A stretch of DNA of 64,000 nucleotides from Oreohelix idahoensis (GCA_024509875.1 JAMPIV010004252.1:62001-126000), one strand, 5' to 3'. Counted from the stretch's first letter, positions 9,889 to 22,410 are shown. Notes: generated by a model not told the origin, from the letters alone. Numbers and translations are program-made.

Positions 9889-12800
9889 CATCATCATCAT
9901 CAGTTGCCATCTCCACAACGAAGGTTGGCTGTAATGGATCTCCAACGTCTTCTGTCTCTTGTCTTGGTGGTACACTCTGATAGACTCTTTCCCGTCCATC
10001 TCTTGATGTTATCTTCCCACTTATAGCGCTGTCTTCCCCTTGCACGTTTGCCTTCAACTCTCCCTTCTGTTATGGTCTTCTGCAAGGTGTTATGCCTTTT
10101 TATGTGGCCAAAGTATTTTAGCTGCCGAACTTTGACCTCTCTCATTAGTTCTCTTTTCATACCTAGATTTTCTAGGACCTCCTTATTTGTTTTCATCTCT
10201 TTCCATGAGATACGCCCCATTCTTCTATATATCCACATTTCAAGAGCCTCAATTCTTTCTTCCAAATGCTTATTCATCGTCCATGTTTCTGCACCATACA
10301 GAAATGCAGAATATATATAACACTTTATGATTCTCAGTTTTAATTTATGAGATAACTGTTTGGATGTCAGTATATGTTTCATGTTGTTGAATGTAGCTTT
10401 GGCCATTCCTATTCTCTTCTTGATTTCTGTTTCACATCTGCCATCTTCTGTTATTATATGACCAAGATATACGTAGCTCTTGACTTGTTCCAGGATTTTC
10501 CCATTTACGCTTATCTTTAATGTGGGTTTATCGTCTGTTTTGCTAATTATCATAGTTTTAGCTTTCTCAATATTAATGTCGAGTCCATATTCATGACTTA
10601 TACTGTTCACTTGCTTCACTAGTTCTTGTAACTCCTGTTCGCTTTCAGCTAACAACACGGTATCATCTGCATATCTAAGGTTGTTTATTGATCTTCCACT
10701 GATGTTCAGTCCTGGTATTTCCTGTATCTGTTTGAAAATTTTTTTCGGTGTATAAATTAAATAGGCAGGGGGACAGCACACAACCTTGTCTGACACCTCT
10801 TTTTATGTCTATGTATGGTGAATAATTCCTTCCCGATCTTACTGTGGCAGTTTGCTCCCAATAAAGGTTACTGAGTATTCTTATATCTTTTCCATCAATA
10901 CCTATGTCTTTGAGGCATTCAATTATTTTCTCATGATGGATTCTGTCAAAAGCCTTCTTATAGTCAGTGAAGCACATATACATACTTTTTTGGACCTCTG
11001 TATATTTTTCTGCTAATCTTCTTAGGCAAAATATTGCCTCTCTTGTTCCACTGTTCCGTCTAAAACCAAACTGTTCTTCTTGGATTTCGCTGTCTACTTT
11101 ACTTTTTATTCTTTCCTGTATGATTTTGAGCAGTATCTTAATTGCATGACTCATCAGGCTGATTGTTCTGAAGTCTGAACATTCTGTTGCATTTGGTTTT
11201 TTGGGCAATGTTATAAAAACTGATGTCTTCATGTCGTGTGGTAAATATCCTGTATTGTATATATCATTGCATATTTCTGTGATTGTATCTATACCAAAGC
11301 TCTCCAGAGCTTCTATCATTTCAATGTTTATGTTATCCATGCCTGCTGATCTTCCTTTTTGTATCATATGAATGGCATTCTCTGCTTCTGATCTGAGAAT
11401 GTTTGGGCCTTCATTAGAATCTGGTGATGGTTTTTTACCTCTGTTGTCCTCGAATAGTTCTTTTACGTATTCTGCCCATCTGTTTGATATGTCTTTCTCA
11501 TCAAGTAATATTACATCATTTTTGTTCTTGATACAGCTTCCTCCTTGTGCAAACCGCGACCGATTTGATAATTTCTTTATTTCTTCATGCATATCTCTTG
11601 CCATGTGCTTCGCTTCCAAGTCTTCTATTTCCTTACATTTTGTTTCTATCCACCGTTCTTTTGCTTCTCTACACATAGTACGTATGTCATTGTCTATTGT
11701 TTTATATTCTGGAGTGTTTTTTGCTTTCTTTCTTTCTGCCATTTTATTCAAGATGTCATCTGTCATCCAAATTTGATTTTTCTTAGACTCCTTTTTAGGT
11801 AAATTTGCATTTGCTGATTGTATGCTTGTTTTTAAGCATTCCCATTTTGCGGTTGCTTTTTCTTCTGGGTTTTCTCTTCTATACTGCTCCATGCTTTCTG
11901 TCAATAACTGTTGGTATTTATTTTTGACGTCGATTAAATATTTCTGTTTTATATCTGGTTGTTTCAGTGCTGATATTTCTATCTGGGGTTCCTCCTGTCT
12001 TCTGTTTCCTGCTCTTTTCAGCTTTATATTTACTTTGATGACAACTGGATTGTGATCTGAATTTATGTCGGCGCCAGGATGTGTCTTTGCACTTGTGACA
12101 CTGTTCTTAAATCTATGTTTTATCATGATATAGTCGATTTGATTACGTGTTACATCTCCTGGGCTTTTCCATGTGCATAATTTCCTTGGGTGATGTTCAA
12201 AAAAGGTGTTACATATGACCAGCTGGTTTTCTTCACAGAACTGGATAAGTCTGTCTCCTCTATCATTTCTTGTCCCTAATCCATACTGTCCTACTATTTT
12301 CTTGTATTTTCCTTTTCCTACTTTTGCATTCATATCACCCATTACTATCAACACATCTGTAGATTTGACTGGTTTAAGTGTGTGTTGTAGCTCTTCATAG
12401 TATTCTTCTATTTCTTCCTCGCTGTAATCTTTAGTTGGTGCATATGTTTGTAAGATTGATATGTCGAATGGCTTTGCTCTCATCTTTAGTAACATCATTC
12501 TGTCATTGTGTGTCCAGTATCCACATACGTATTTTTCTAACTCCTTCTTTATCAATATTCCTACCCCTCTTTCGTGTTTTTCTCCTCCTGAGTGTATAAG
12601 CGTGTACTGGTCTCTTGTTATGTAGCCTGTATCCAAAAGTCTTGCCTCTGCAACTCCCAGTATATCGAGTTTCATGTCGGTTGCCTCTAATATAAGATTG
12701 TCCAGCTTTCCTTCTCCGTTTAGAGTTCTAACATTCCATGTTCCTATTTTTAGGCTTCTCCTACTAGTTTTTAGGTGGTCTTTCTCAGAATGCTCCCTTT

Positions 12801-13356
12801 CAACAGAATTTAAGGAACACTCGTCATTATGTACTTCCTTACTCATTAGAGGAGTTGCCTCTTCCCTGTTAATTTGTACAGTAGATTCTTCCCCAGGGGA
12901 CAGAGAGTTCTCTACATATCGGTTCTTATCTTGTTGTTGTGATCCCATTACTTTCTGTAGGAAGTACGTGGTAAGGCCCCAATCTCTTCCACGGTGGCTA
13001 GCCATTGTCTTTTTCTATGTCCGACATGCCTCTAGTGCGCCACACACTTTGCTGTTTCGCTTTGCGAGCCGTTGATCTTCTCAGATTCCTCCGCCTCACT
13101 CACCGTCTCAGTCTTTGTGTACTAGGGATGGACATTCCCTTGAGTAAGATTGCTCCTACTCCACCCATGTAGTTTAGCCAGTCAGCCAAGACTGTTGCCC
13201 GGGATGTGGCCACCGCCGTACACAAGCGGTATTCTAGGAGCCATACATGAGCTAGACAAAGAGAGGAGAACCAAATAGGATCCTGACTATCCTAAAAAGG
13301 ACATGGCTGTCTCTCACCGGGAGGTACTATCCCTCTCTCTTTATCCTACATCACAT
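9889..13356 (-). mobile_element. Full-length RTE-type LINE
   Basis: A 3468-bp non-LTR retrotransposon on the minus strand, flanked by perfect 11-bp target duplications AAAATGTGATT (9878-9888 and 13357-13367). The 3' end is a (GAT)n-type tail, typical of RTE elements. It encodes one protein with an endonuclease and a reverse transcriptase and has about 350 bases of 5' leader. It sits inside the hAT element at 9823-15077 and is therefore younger. Confidence 0.9.
9900..13005 (-). CDS. LINE ORF: AP-type endonuclease and reverse transcriptase (one frameshift)
   Basis: The protein would nick the target and copy the element's RNA into it. Read from the ATG at 13005, an endonuclease/exonuclease/phosphatase domain spans about residues 85-330 (IGTWNVRTLN, GVAEARL, VMGDMNAKVG, SDHNPV). 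A reverse transcriptase follows, with FTDYKKAFDRIHH, GVRQGCVLSPCLF and the catalytic YADD. The C-terminus holds the LKYFGHIKRH and GRQRYKWEDNI motifs common to this LINE group. The total is about 1035 codons, the normal length. The frame breaks once, in a run of seven A (minus strand) near 10740; six A would restore it. That one-base change could be a real mutation or a homopolymer sequencing error, and no other lesion was seen. Confidence 0.85.
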
Positions 13357-13806
13357 AAAATGTGATTAGCGGTTAGAAAATTCATTTGGCTTTTTGGCTT
13401 TTTCCTGGCTTATTTACATGCTAAAATTATCTGCACGAAAATTACAAACCATCCTTTTTCGAAATCATGTTCCTTTAAGAGAAATGTTTTTTGGTCAGTT
13501 ACATTTGGCAATATTTCTGCCGCCAAGAATCTGGGCAAAAAGGCGCCAACCGGGGCTCTGATATAACCAAATAGGTTAAAAGGCACGCGCCTTTTGATGA
13601 ACGCATCAATATGAAAAAAATAAATAAAATAGCCAACCGTCGCTCCAGTTTGTCTGGTGTCTCGGATCTCCGAAGTGTTTGGATGTGATTTATAATTATT
13701 TATAATCATACTAATCTGCCGTGAAGTGTACTTTCTATATGTAATAACGTTTTGTGGTGAAACTGTGACACCTTTGGCTGTTTTTATAAATCATTTATTA
13801 TCATCA

Positions 13807-14980
13807 GTCATGGCCATGTTGTCAAATAAATGGAAAGCTTCTTACGATAGCAATCGTAAGTACAAAAGCAAATGGGAAGAAACATTTGTATGGGTCCAAA
13901 AGGCTGCTGATGGGTCGGATGCAGCTTATTGTAAATTGTGCCACTGCAACATTTTACCAAGAATTAGCAACATATTGATGAACGCATTTTGATGAACTGG
14001 GAAGAGCTAAAGGCTTATTTCACTTCTGCTGAACTAGCCCAATCACAGTTTGATACAAAATTCAAAGCAAGACTTCTAAAGGAAATGTTGTCAGAATAAA
14101 AAAAACTACTTGTTCTTTGAGTTTGCAACACCTCTTGTGCAGGAATTTGAAAGACTGAACAGCCTTTTTCAGCAAACCAAAGCTGATCCTCATGAATTGT
14201 ACCAACAAATATTCTTACACCAGAAGAGTCTTCAGAACAGACTGTATGGTGCCAAAAGACAGAAAAAAAATATTCATCAAGTTGATTTTGGTGATAAATT
14301 CTTAACAGCATGTAATAAGTTCCTACAGCAGAACAACAGTGCTGACGCTGATCTAGAAATAAAAAATGTCAAAGAAAGATTTACGTCTATGCTAGAAGAA
14401 GCTCTCAGTCAAGTTACATGTAGACTTCCGTCGGCGAGAGACACATTTGAAAGTTTATCAAAATTGAGCCCTGTGAAAATTTTAAATCAAATTTCAAGGC
14501 CTATGTTTTCCGAGTTACCCTTTATACACCATGCAGGAAACAACGTCAGCAAAATTGAAGAACAATACAGACAAATGCCTTTTGTCGATTGGAAAGAAGA
14601 AGCTCCATTTAAGAAAGATGGACTCCCTGTAGACACTGAACAGTTTTGGATTGGTGTACTTCAGCATCAGGCATTTAAAGAGCTCGCCACCTTTTCCCTT
14701 ACTTGACCTAATAACCGCTGTCAGCAATGCTGTAGTTGAGAGGATATTTCCTCTTGTATCCTCCGTTAAAACGAAGGCAAGAAACAGAATGCAGCTGAAT
14801 CTTCTTGATGCAATTGTGAGAATCAGGACAGCACTATTGCTTTCAAGCAAATGTTGCAAAGACTTCACTGCATCTCCAGAAATGCTAGAAAACTTCACAT
14901 CGGACAAGGTTTATGCCGTGTGTTCCACTCTTTCCAGTGGGGAGGATAGTAATGACCTGGATCTGGAGATTTTCATGTGA
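13807..14980 (+). pseudogene. hAT transposase, internally deleted
   Basis: Pieces of a hAT-family transposase in three frames. 13807-13992 gives a BED-like N-terminus (KWKASYDSN, then AYCKLCHC) that lacks the His pair because sequence after the Cys pair is deleted. 14128-14706 gives the central region ending in WIGVLQHQAFKELA. 14651-14980 gives the C-terminal dimerization part (AVSNAVVERIFPLVSSVKTK and NRMQLNLLDAIV). The RNase H-like catalytic core is mostly absent. It is therefore unlikely to make an active enzyme, although its termini could still be moved by a related transposase. Confidence 0.75.
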
Positions 14981-15085
14981 TGTGAGTATGAAAAATATAT
15001 TAAAATGTGTTTGGCTTTTTTTGGCTCTTTTCTAGTATTGTTTGGCTTTAAATTAAAATTTCGATCTGGCAACCCTGTGTTCGGC

Positions 15086-15838
15086 GCGGATTGTGATTAG
15101 TGTTACTAGCGTTCGAGTAAAATGGCTGACCTTGTTCCACTATTCTTCCCCTTTACCATCTATTGTTCCTTGAATCTAACCTGTAAAGACCATGAGCAGA
15201 GAAAATAATCTAAAGCCAATCCAGAGAAAAAAAAAAAAAAAAAAACTACAGTATCACGTGACTTCTGGTGTTCACTTCCGTTGCGCTGAAATTGTGAAAG
15301 ATTCTATACGTAAGTAACGAAAAACTGCCAGCATTTATAAGAGGATGACTGCCGTCAGAGGGGTCTAAAACGGTAAAATGAAGAAAACAAAAACATAAAT
15401 AGTAATATTTCTTACTGGGAGAAAGGACAAGACAAATCTATGTTGCGGTCGCAAATCAGTAAGACGTATTACTATTTGTGTCTTTTTTCATTCTATAGGC
15501 CTAGGCCCCCTACTCATTTATGTACGCCTATATGTACATTATATATGTCATTTATACTCATATCCGAGGAACATACAAGTCTTTATCTTCATATGCCGTG
15601 CTCGCTGGTATAGGTGATCTTGTCTCTCTACAAGTTCCTAAACGCTGCGCTGTTCATCAGTTATGTTGTTCACTTCTTTACATAGCCTATATGTCCAGTA
15701 AATTCTTTCGTTGTTGTTTGGCTTTTTTTTTTTTTTTTTAATAGTTTTTTCGGTTGAAATGAAGAACACTGGGCCATGTGTCTGATTATCCCTAGTGTCT
15801 ATCGACCTGGAGAACAGTTAAGTAGTTCACATTGAATT
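15086..15838. other. Spacer, no gene seen
   Basis: AT-rich sequence with an A homopolymer at about 15227-15245 and a T run near 15723-15740. No convincing ORF or repeat match was found within the window. Confidence 0.4.
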
Positions 15839-15839
15839 C

Positions 15840-15985
15840 ACAGCTGATAAGTGATCATGCTGGGGATGATAACGCCATTGTGTGCACTGATGGGTCTGTA
15901 GTGTGTGGTGAGTAATTAGGATGGGGCTACTCTGCGAAAATAAAGGGCAGGGTCGTTGCCTAACAGAGTAGATTATGCATTAGGC
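15840..15985 (+). pseudogene. LINE RNase H fragment
   Basis: This matches the RNase H segment at 42130-42270. Read in frame, it shows DHAGDDNAIV followed by CTDGSVV, the latter carrying the first catalytic Asp of RNase H. Stops interrupt it, and it is a short relic. Confidence 0.55.
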
Positions 15986-15989
15986 TTAC

Positions 15990-17138
15990 TCCTAGCTTCT
16001 CTAAAAGTCTTTTTTTTTAAAGAATATTGGCTTAATTGGCCGCTGGGCGCATAGACATTGAGTTGATGTAGGTTTTCTGCATGCAGTATCCTTTTTTGTG
16101 TACATTTATCATCTTGGTACACATTTATGACTAAACTGTTCATGTGAAGATTAATGGTTACACTTAACTGATTCCGTACGCAAGATCTAATAATAGATGC
16201 AAAGGCCGAACGCTGTAGACGTAAGATCTTTTAAAGGACGCTGATTTATTTCATTGTTTCTTTCTGTTCTGATATTTTATACTGCCCGGAATTTATCTCG
16301 AACGGAAGTAAACACAAAACTGGGCAAATTTCAACAAGCTTCAACGTCTTTTATTTGCGTTTGAACGGATTTTTTCACATTTATCTTCATCTTTAATCGT
16401 GTTTTGTCGTATCGCCATAATGGCCGAAAAACACACAGGATATGTTACTAATATGTGAACAAACTGTGTGATCAACCATAACTTTCTTACTTTTTCTGTG
16501 TTTCTAAATGGATTACCTGCACAAAAAGAGCAGTGAAACTGTATTGTGATAACAATTTATGTTACAAGCCTTACGTAAGTCAAAAATTTTTGTTCAAAAT
16601 TTCAAGTTATCTTTTTTCCATGTACATGTTATCTGTTATAACATAAACATAACATAAAATTAGCTAGAAAGGCATATGGATTTATATTGTTCATCCAATG
16701 TACTTTAATTTGATATATAATATGTTACACTTAACTCATGATTAGACACACATTGTCAGTAAACGTAAATTATGTATGTGTAAATTTTTGTGGCTTAAAA
16801 ATAATTCCGTCCAGAGCTGAAAATAATTACGTACGGAAAGAGTTAAGCTTATGATACTGATATAGCCGAAAATTTCCTACACAGTAAACAGTATCCGACC
16901 TAGAAACATGCAGACCAGAGCATACACAGAACGACAAACAAATTTATCAGCTACTTCTGAGTGTCGGCATCCTTAGTTAATGGTGTCCCACTTATCTTAT
17001 ATAAAACCAAAAGGTATTCATGTCATTCTTCTTGTCATCCAGACACAAGCTTGTCTTATACTTTAAATATTCATGGCAATCCTTAATCCAACCCTCAGTC
17101 AAACAGAAATCACATAGGCTTACATAATTTTGTACATT
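15990..17138. other. Spacer, no gene seen
   Basis: No supported ORF or mobile-element end was found in this stretch of about 1.1 kb. Confidence 0.4.
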
Positions 17139-17150
17139 GTTTCATCCTCA

Positions 17151-18229
17151 AACTTTGGGACTGTTTGGCAAGGAAGAATATTCCAGCACCTCTGATTCAT
17201 GCTATACAGAGCTTCTACAAGTCTTGCAGAAATTATGTGAGGACAGCAAACCATAAGTCGGAAGAGTTCAGGACCACCACTGGTGTAAGACAAGGTGATA
17301 TCCTATCACCTTACCTCTTCATACTCCTTATGGACGATGTCATCAAGGCATGTAAGGAGAGAACAAGAAAGTATTCAGTGGGGTACTGGAAGATGAGACA
17401 GGTCTATATTTCGGAGCTGGCATTTGCTGATGATGTTGCCCTGATTGCTAAATCAGAGACACATCTCCAATCCAACCTGCAAGTCTGGAAGGAAGAGCTG
17501 GAGAAGAGAGGGATGGTCATAAGCAGCTCTAAAACAAAATCCATGGTGATATCACGAGAAGAAAGAAAACATCAGATTAAGCTGGGAGAACAGGTCCTGG
17601 AGCAGGTCGACCACTTTAAATACCTCGGAGCTATTATAGACCGAAAGGGAGGCATCAAAGAAGAGTTGGCCACTCAAAAAGCAGCAGCTGGGAGACTTTT
17701 TCAGGCCATAAATCGAGGATTCCTCAGCAAGAGAGAGGTTGGTAAGAAAACGAAGATGGCTGTATACCGCTCCACCTATGTCCCAGTCTTGACATATGGA
17801 TGCGAGTCATGGGCAATGACTACAACCCATAAAAGCCAGATCCAAACCTCAGAAATGAGGTATCTGAGGAAGGTGGTTGAAGTAACAAGAAGAGACATGG
17901 TACGCAACCAGACGATACGTCAAGGCCTTTAATCCTACCCCCTGCAGACCCAAGTAGAACAGTCCCAATTAAGATGGTTTGGCCATGTCTGCAGAATGGG
18001 AGAAGATCGGATACCACGACAAGCATGGGAAACAAAGAGCCAAGGATCCAGACCCCGAGGATGACCCAGAGTCCGCTGGGAGGACAACATTAGACAATCT
18101 TTGAAGGATCGAGGACTAGAATGGAACCAGGCCAGGAGGAAGACAGCTGATAGGATAGTCTGGCGCTCTCTCTTCCAAACCTCTACACCTCACGGTAGAA
18201 GGGGAACGACTAAGTAAGTAAGTAAGTAA
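17151..18229 (+). mobile_element. 5'-truncated LINE with (TAAG)n tail, copy 1
   Basis: This is flanked by the direct repeat GTTTCATCCTCA (17139-17150 and 18230-18241) and ends in (TAAG)n. It encodes the second half of a reverse transcriptase (17165-17932: GVRQGDILSPYLF, then LAFADDVALIAKS) and C-terminal motifs including YGCESWAM. A frame break follows QTIRQGL near 17932, and the remaining WFGHVCRM-like part is out of frame. It is nearly identical to the copy at 57701-59010. Confidence 0.9.
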
Positions 18230-18689
18230 GTTTCATCCTCAGAAAAATATGGAAACTTGAAATGGTCTTTTTGCAAGCTAGCGTGGGAAATCTTGAAAAT
18301 AAATATATTAAGTACAACACATGAATTCTTGTCCGAGATCATGCAATTAAACCATGATCCTTCACCAGAGGAATTCATGGGTTGTGCTTACTTTAATTAC
18401 TGTCTCATTTTCCCTATTCTCTTTCCTTTCCCCGACTTAGAACTTGTAGTCACAATGTAGGGAATTTTCTTTGCCTTTTGTCCTAGTAAGACACATTACC
18501 ATTTTTCCCATTTGTTTAACAACCTACCCTTATCTCAATGCAGTGTACCTCATTTTCTTACTAAAAGAGAAAGGAAGGCAGAATTTTTATATATTTGTAA
18601 CATTTTCATGCTGTAATTAAATCACCCTTTATTTACTTTAGTGTTAAGTGTCTATATTTAAGACGTCTAAAAAATAATGTTTAATGCAG

Positions 18690-18743
18690 AACATTATCAA
18701 GGATTCAATTTTGATACTAAATACAGCATGTTCATCTCAGCTG
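18690..18743 (+). repeat. Short dispersed repeat shared with 9596-9640
   Basis: The run around ATTATCAAGGATTCAATTTT and AATACAGCATGTTCATCTC occurs both here and inside the hAT relic near 9600. Here its end serves as the target site of the SINE-like element that follows. Confidence 0.6.
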
Positions 18744-18998
18744 CTTGTGTCAGGGTCAGCAAACCAGAGCTGACCAAGACCCTACTCCACCTCCAAGTGG
18801 TGGTCCTGGAAACAGGCTGCATCACTGCAGTCTGGCTTAGAGAGTAGGGATCAAAAAAGGAAGGCAAACCCTGTCCCAAAAATGCCATGCTGAAATTGGA
18901 TGTGTTGGGCCGAAAGGCGCAAATATCGCAGCTTCACTGTAAATGGTGACACAACGTAACCAACGTCCTTTTCAGGACAAACACAGAAGAAGAAGAAG
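18744..18998 (+). mobile_element. SINE-like repeat, copy 1 (5'-truncated)
   Basis: Flanked by perfect 10-bp duplications ATCTCAGCTG (18734-18743 and 18999-19008), with a (GAA)n tail. It aligns with 39107-39415 and 40689-40966. No protein is encoded. RNA polymerase III boxes were not clear, so it could also be the 3' end of an unseen LINE. Confidence 0.85.
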
Positions 18999-19008
18999 AT
19001 CTCAGCTG

Positions 19009-19490
19009 TCATTTCAGATCTTCTTTTATGTACCATGTTTGGTGGCTTAGGCACTTATGTCTCCCCACAACTTCCTGTCTCCAGTACTATTTATCAGTTC
19101 TGTTGTTGACGTCTGTCCATGCAGTGATGTCAAACTATCAAGTATCACATACCTTTGTTGTCCTCTGTCAATTTTTGTCTTCAGTTTTTCCTGTTGTTGC
19201 CAGATATTTAAGCTCTCTACTTATAACATGCCTAAAGAAAGTGAATTGTTGACAAAGAATTGTTGCATAAAATACTTTTTATTTTATAGAATGCTACTGT
19301 TGCCTAGGCTATTCTAATGTTTACTTCTGAGAGGCATCTTCTGCTTGATGTTATTAATGTAAATCATATTCTTTGTGACGATCGTTACTTCTGCCATTTT
19401 GCTGTTAAAGACAAAGCTTTTACTTTCACTTTCTTTCACTATTTTTCCAGATCTATCTAAATCTCTTTGTTTTATTTTTTGTGCTGCCAG
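19009..19490. other. Spacer, no gene seen
   Basis: No supported feature. Weakly protein-like stretches on both strands were not recognisable. Confidence 0.35.
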
Positions 19491-19499
19491 ACATTTATA

Positions 19500-19770
19500 G
19501 ACAATGAATGGGTACAGAATCCATCAAGAAAACAGTGGAATGAGAAAAGGGGGCTTTGGTTTATCACCATTCCTCTGCTTACTGGCTATAGTCAGTGGGC
19601 TGATGAAATAGTTCATTGATCAGGACTTCAGATATGACCTTGCTTTGCTACTGCATACCTTAATCTAGATGCTGGACAGATGAGGATACTCGATGACAGG
19701 TCACTGTAACTGGATCTGAAAATCTGCAGAGAAGAGACAGATCATGAGAATCAATGTGAAAAATAATAAT
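19500..19770 (+). pseudogene. Decayed LINE reverse transcriptase fragment
   Basis: Reading with frameshifts gives GMRKGGFGLSPFLCLLAI, a worn form of the GVRQGCxLSPFLF motif. A DLALLLHT remnant of the catalytic YADD region and an IMRIN stretch follow. No ends were found. Confidence 0.55.
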
Positions 19771-20239
19771 ATAATCTTCTGCCATCATCTGCAAACATTA
19801 ATAGTCAGTACAGACATCTTAACTTTTGGTCAAACTTCACAGATTTTGTGTGGCTGTGCAACATGGTGAAGACCAAAAGTAATAATCAAGAAAGTATAGA
19901 CTTTCATAAAATAGTTGGCTGTAAATGACAGAAGAATTAAAATATTATGATGGGATCATCAGTGTGGAATTGGTGCAAAAACACCAGTAGACCAAAAGAA
20001 AAAATAAATAAAAAGGGAAAGATGTTTACACTACAGAATGGGCACATACAATAAAGAAATAAGCTAAAGACTTTGCTAGTCAGTCCTTGTTCTAAAATCC
20101 CCTGGTAATGAAAGAAATTATTATCTATTAGGTGGAAAAAAAAAATGATTAAAATATTCTTAACAGGGAGCTGAAATGTTACTCAGACATGCAAACTGTT
20201 CACTTAATTTTCAGTTGTAATTGCAACAGAAAAATGGAA

Positions 20240-21050
20240 ATATTGTAACAAATGCAACAGAAAATGGAGGTGGAGGTGTCTTTCAGACTTTAACCACTGG
20301 TGCACAAAAAGAAATTGTCAGTGGCAACAGGACAATTCTCAAGTAACCAGAGCAAAGGCAGAGGCCTTGAAAACTGCAGCAGAGGTTACAATGGCAGAAG
20401 AAAGCACAGAAAGACAAGTTACTTTCTTTATCGATGCACTGTCAGTAATCGCAGCGTTGAAAAGCTAAAATAATGCAGACCTTGATGACCTAAGAATAGT
20501 GCTACTTAAACTTTGTCAACGATACAAAAGAGTTGTTATCAAATGGATCCCATCTCATTGTGAAATCCCCAGCAATGAAGAGGCTTACAGCTTGGCAAAG
20601 GACGGTGGAAAGCTATCTCAGCTCGATGCAAGCATAACTTTCGTGGAGGCAAAGAATTTTATCAGAATCAGATACAGAAACAAATGAGTTGCAGAGCATC
20701 CAGGTCATACAGAAAATGATGCATATTACCAGCTCAACAGAAGAAAACAAGTGGTAATCTTCAGGCTCCGCACTGGCAACAACAGGTTGGTATACCATCT
20801 GTTCAATAAGGTAAAGATAGGAACTACCAATAAGTGGCACTGATCTGATAAAAGGGCTGCTAAACACCTGCTTCAAAGTTGCCCAACATTTGCAGAACAG
20901 AGAAAGCGTATATGGCTGACACCAGTACCATTCATGGAAAAGCTCTATAGAGATGTAAATAGCCTCAAACTAACCACTGCTTTCTTTGAAAACATTCAAA
21001 TACACATCCGAGAGTATATGAAGAAGAAGATTGTAATTGTTGCAAGATTT
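20240..21050 (+). pseudogene. LINE 3' part: RNase H and C-terminal domain
   Basis: Decayed. The best frame (20499-20687) carries KWIPSHCEIPSNEEAYSLAK, matching the end of a LINE RNase H. Downstream, the AKHLLQSCPTFAEQRKRIW and TAFFENIQI motifs follow in broken frame. The latter part matches 28840-29050, so both come from one RNase H-bearing LINE family. No target duplication was identified. Confidence 0.7.
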
Positions 21051-21059
21051 TATAATACT

Positions 21060-22405
21060 GTATTGCAAAATTTAGGGGATAAATGTCAATAGCAACAGCT
21101 CAACATAACACAGAATGCAGCCACACAACAAAAAAACCTTACATTAGTCATACCTGTCAAGTTGTACATTTTGGTCATACAATGTATGTTTTTTATACTT
21201 TTAGCAGTGTCCATCTGTACAAAGCATATTATACGGATTTTCTCCCCTAACCGAATTTTCTTTAATTTAAACAAATATAAAAATATTTTCCAACCCAAAT
21301 TTTTTTTTTAAATCAGAAAATATTTTCTAGCCCTGGTTTTTTTTATAACCATTTTGTTTTTAAATCCCAGGATATCTCTGCGTCTGTTTTTAAAACAAGG
21401 TCTCTCCAAGCAACCAATCAAGTCCTTTTATACCCAACAATTTGGCAGTAACTTTGAATTTAGCCTCAAACATGTTGGGCTTTCAGCAGGACATGACTTA
21501 TTTTTAAAGTTATCTGTCATCAATCAAGCTTGCGACTACCCCTAGACACTATTTTTGAAAAAGCTAAGCATTTGATATTATGTTCATGATTTGATGCTTG
21601 AAATGAAACACTGTTGGCCCATTATGCCCAGGTGTTTATTATGAATTCAATTACAGATTTATAATGGGTAAGTTGGAAGTTTATTGTTCGTTATTTTTAA
21701 CATATGATGTTGTCTTGTTTGTTTTCCGCATTTGTTATGTATCAGTAAGATGGGTTAGGGGTAGGATTAATGCTAGGCAACATCTTTGTTTATGTGTGGT
21801 CAAGTTGCTGATGATGAAACCGTAAACTAAACAGGCGACAGTACAGTGTAGTAAGCCTGTAGTAGATTACTACGGTAACTGCTCTGAAATTGATTCTGTA
21901 GGTGCGAACATAATTGTCTGTTGTTGTTTGTTTTAAAAGTCTGGTATGATTGTTTTCTTGCACAATATTATTTGTGTATTTGTAGATCAGGGGTAGGTTT
22001 ATGGTTAAGGTTAGCGTCATGTAATGTGTTTCTTGATGTGCATCGTAGGGATAGGCATCAAGAAATAAAATTGCGAAATACACTTACACAAAACACTTTG
22101 GTTAAATTAGTCAGGAAATTTGATTATGCGCATGTGCGATTATCATCTGTTATTACTGCGTTTGTTCTGTCTTTTTAAATGAATAAATTCATTTTTAATT
22201 TTTATATTAGCACGTTCAGGGTGTTTGCATACATTATTACGTGCAAAAAAATCTTAAATACAATTTTCCTTTCTTTCTTTTTTTTTTTCAGAGCGAAGCG
22301 ATGAAAGATAGGTGTTCTTGACCTTTTTGATGGAAATAAAGAAAAGTGGTATGGGTTCTTCTATGCCATTGAAATAATTCACAATTTCTCAAAATTATAG
22401 TTGGG
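21060..22405. other. Spacer, no gene seen
   Basis: No supported gene. It contains some GGGTTAGG-like and GGGTAGG-like tracts near 21750 and 21990, and a T-rich run near 22270. Confidence 0.35.
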
Positions 22406-22410
22406 GCATC

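Larger units (their letters stand above)
9823..15077 (+). mobile_element. hAT transposon with TIRs and 8-bp TSD, split by a LINE
   Basis: The ends are CAGGGTTGCCA (9823-9833) and TGGCAACCCTG (15067-15077), an exact 11-bp TIR. The flanks are the identical octamer TGTTCGGC (9815-9822 and 15078-15085), the hAT signature. Removing the LINE insertion (9889-13356 plus one copy of its 11-bp duplication) leaves about 1.8 kb. That contains pieces of a BED/hAT transposase (13807-14980) with an internal deletion, so this copy is non-autonomous. It inserted beside an older relative that ends at 9803. Confidence 0.9.

Noticed and set aside
10048..13075. Plus-strand ORFs opposite the RTE LINE (for example 11372-11776)
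   Set aside because: Shadows of the minus-strand LINE frame.
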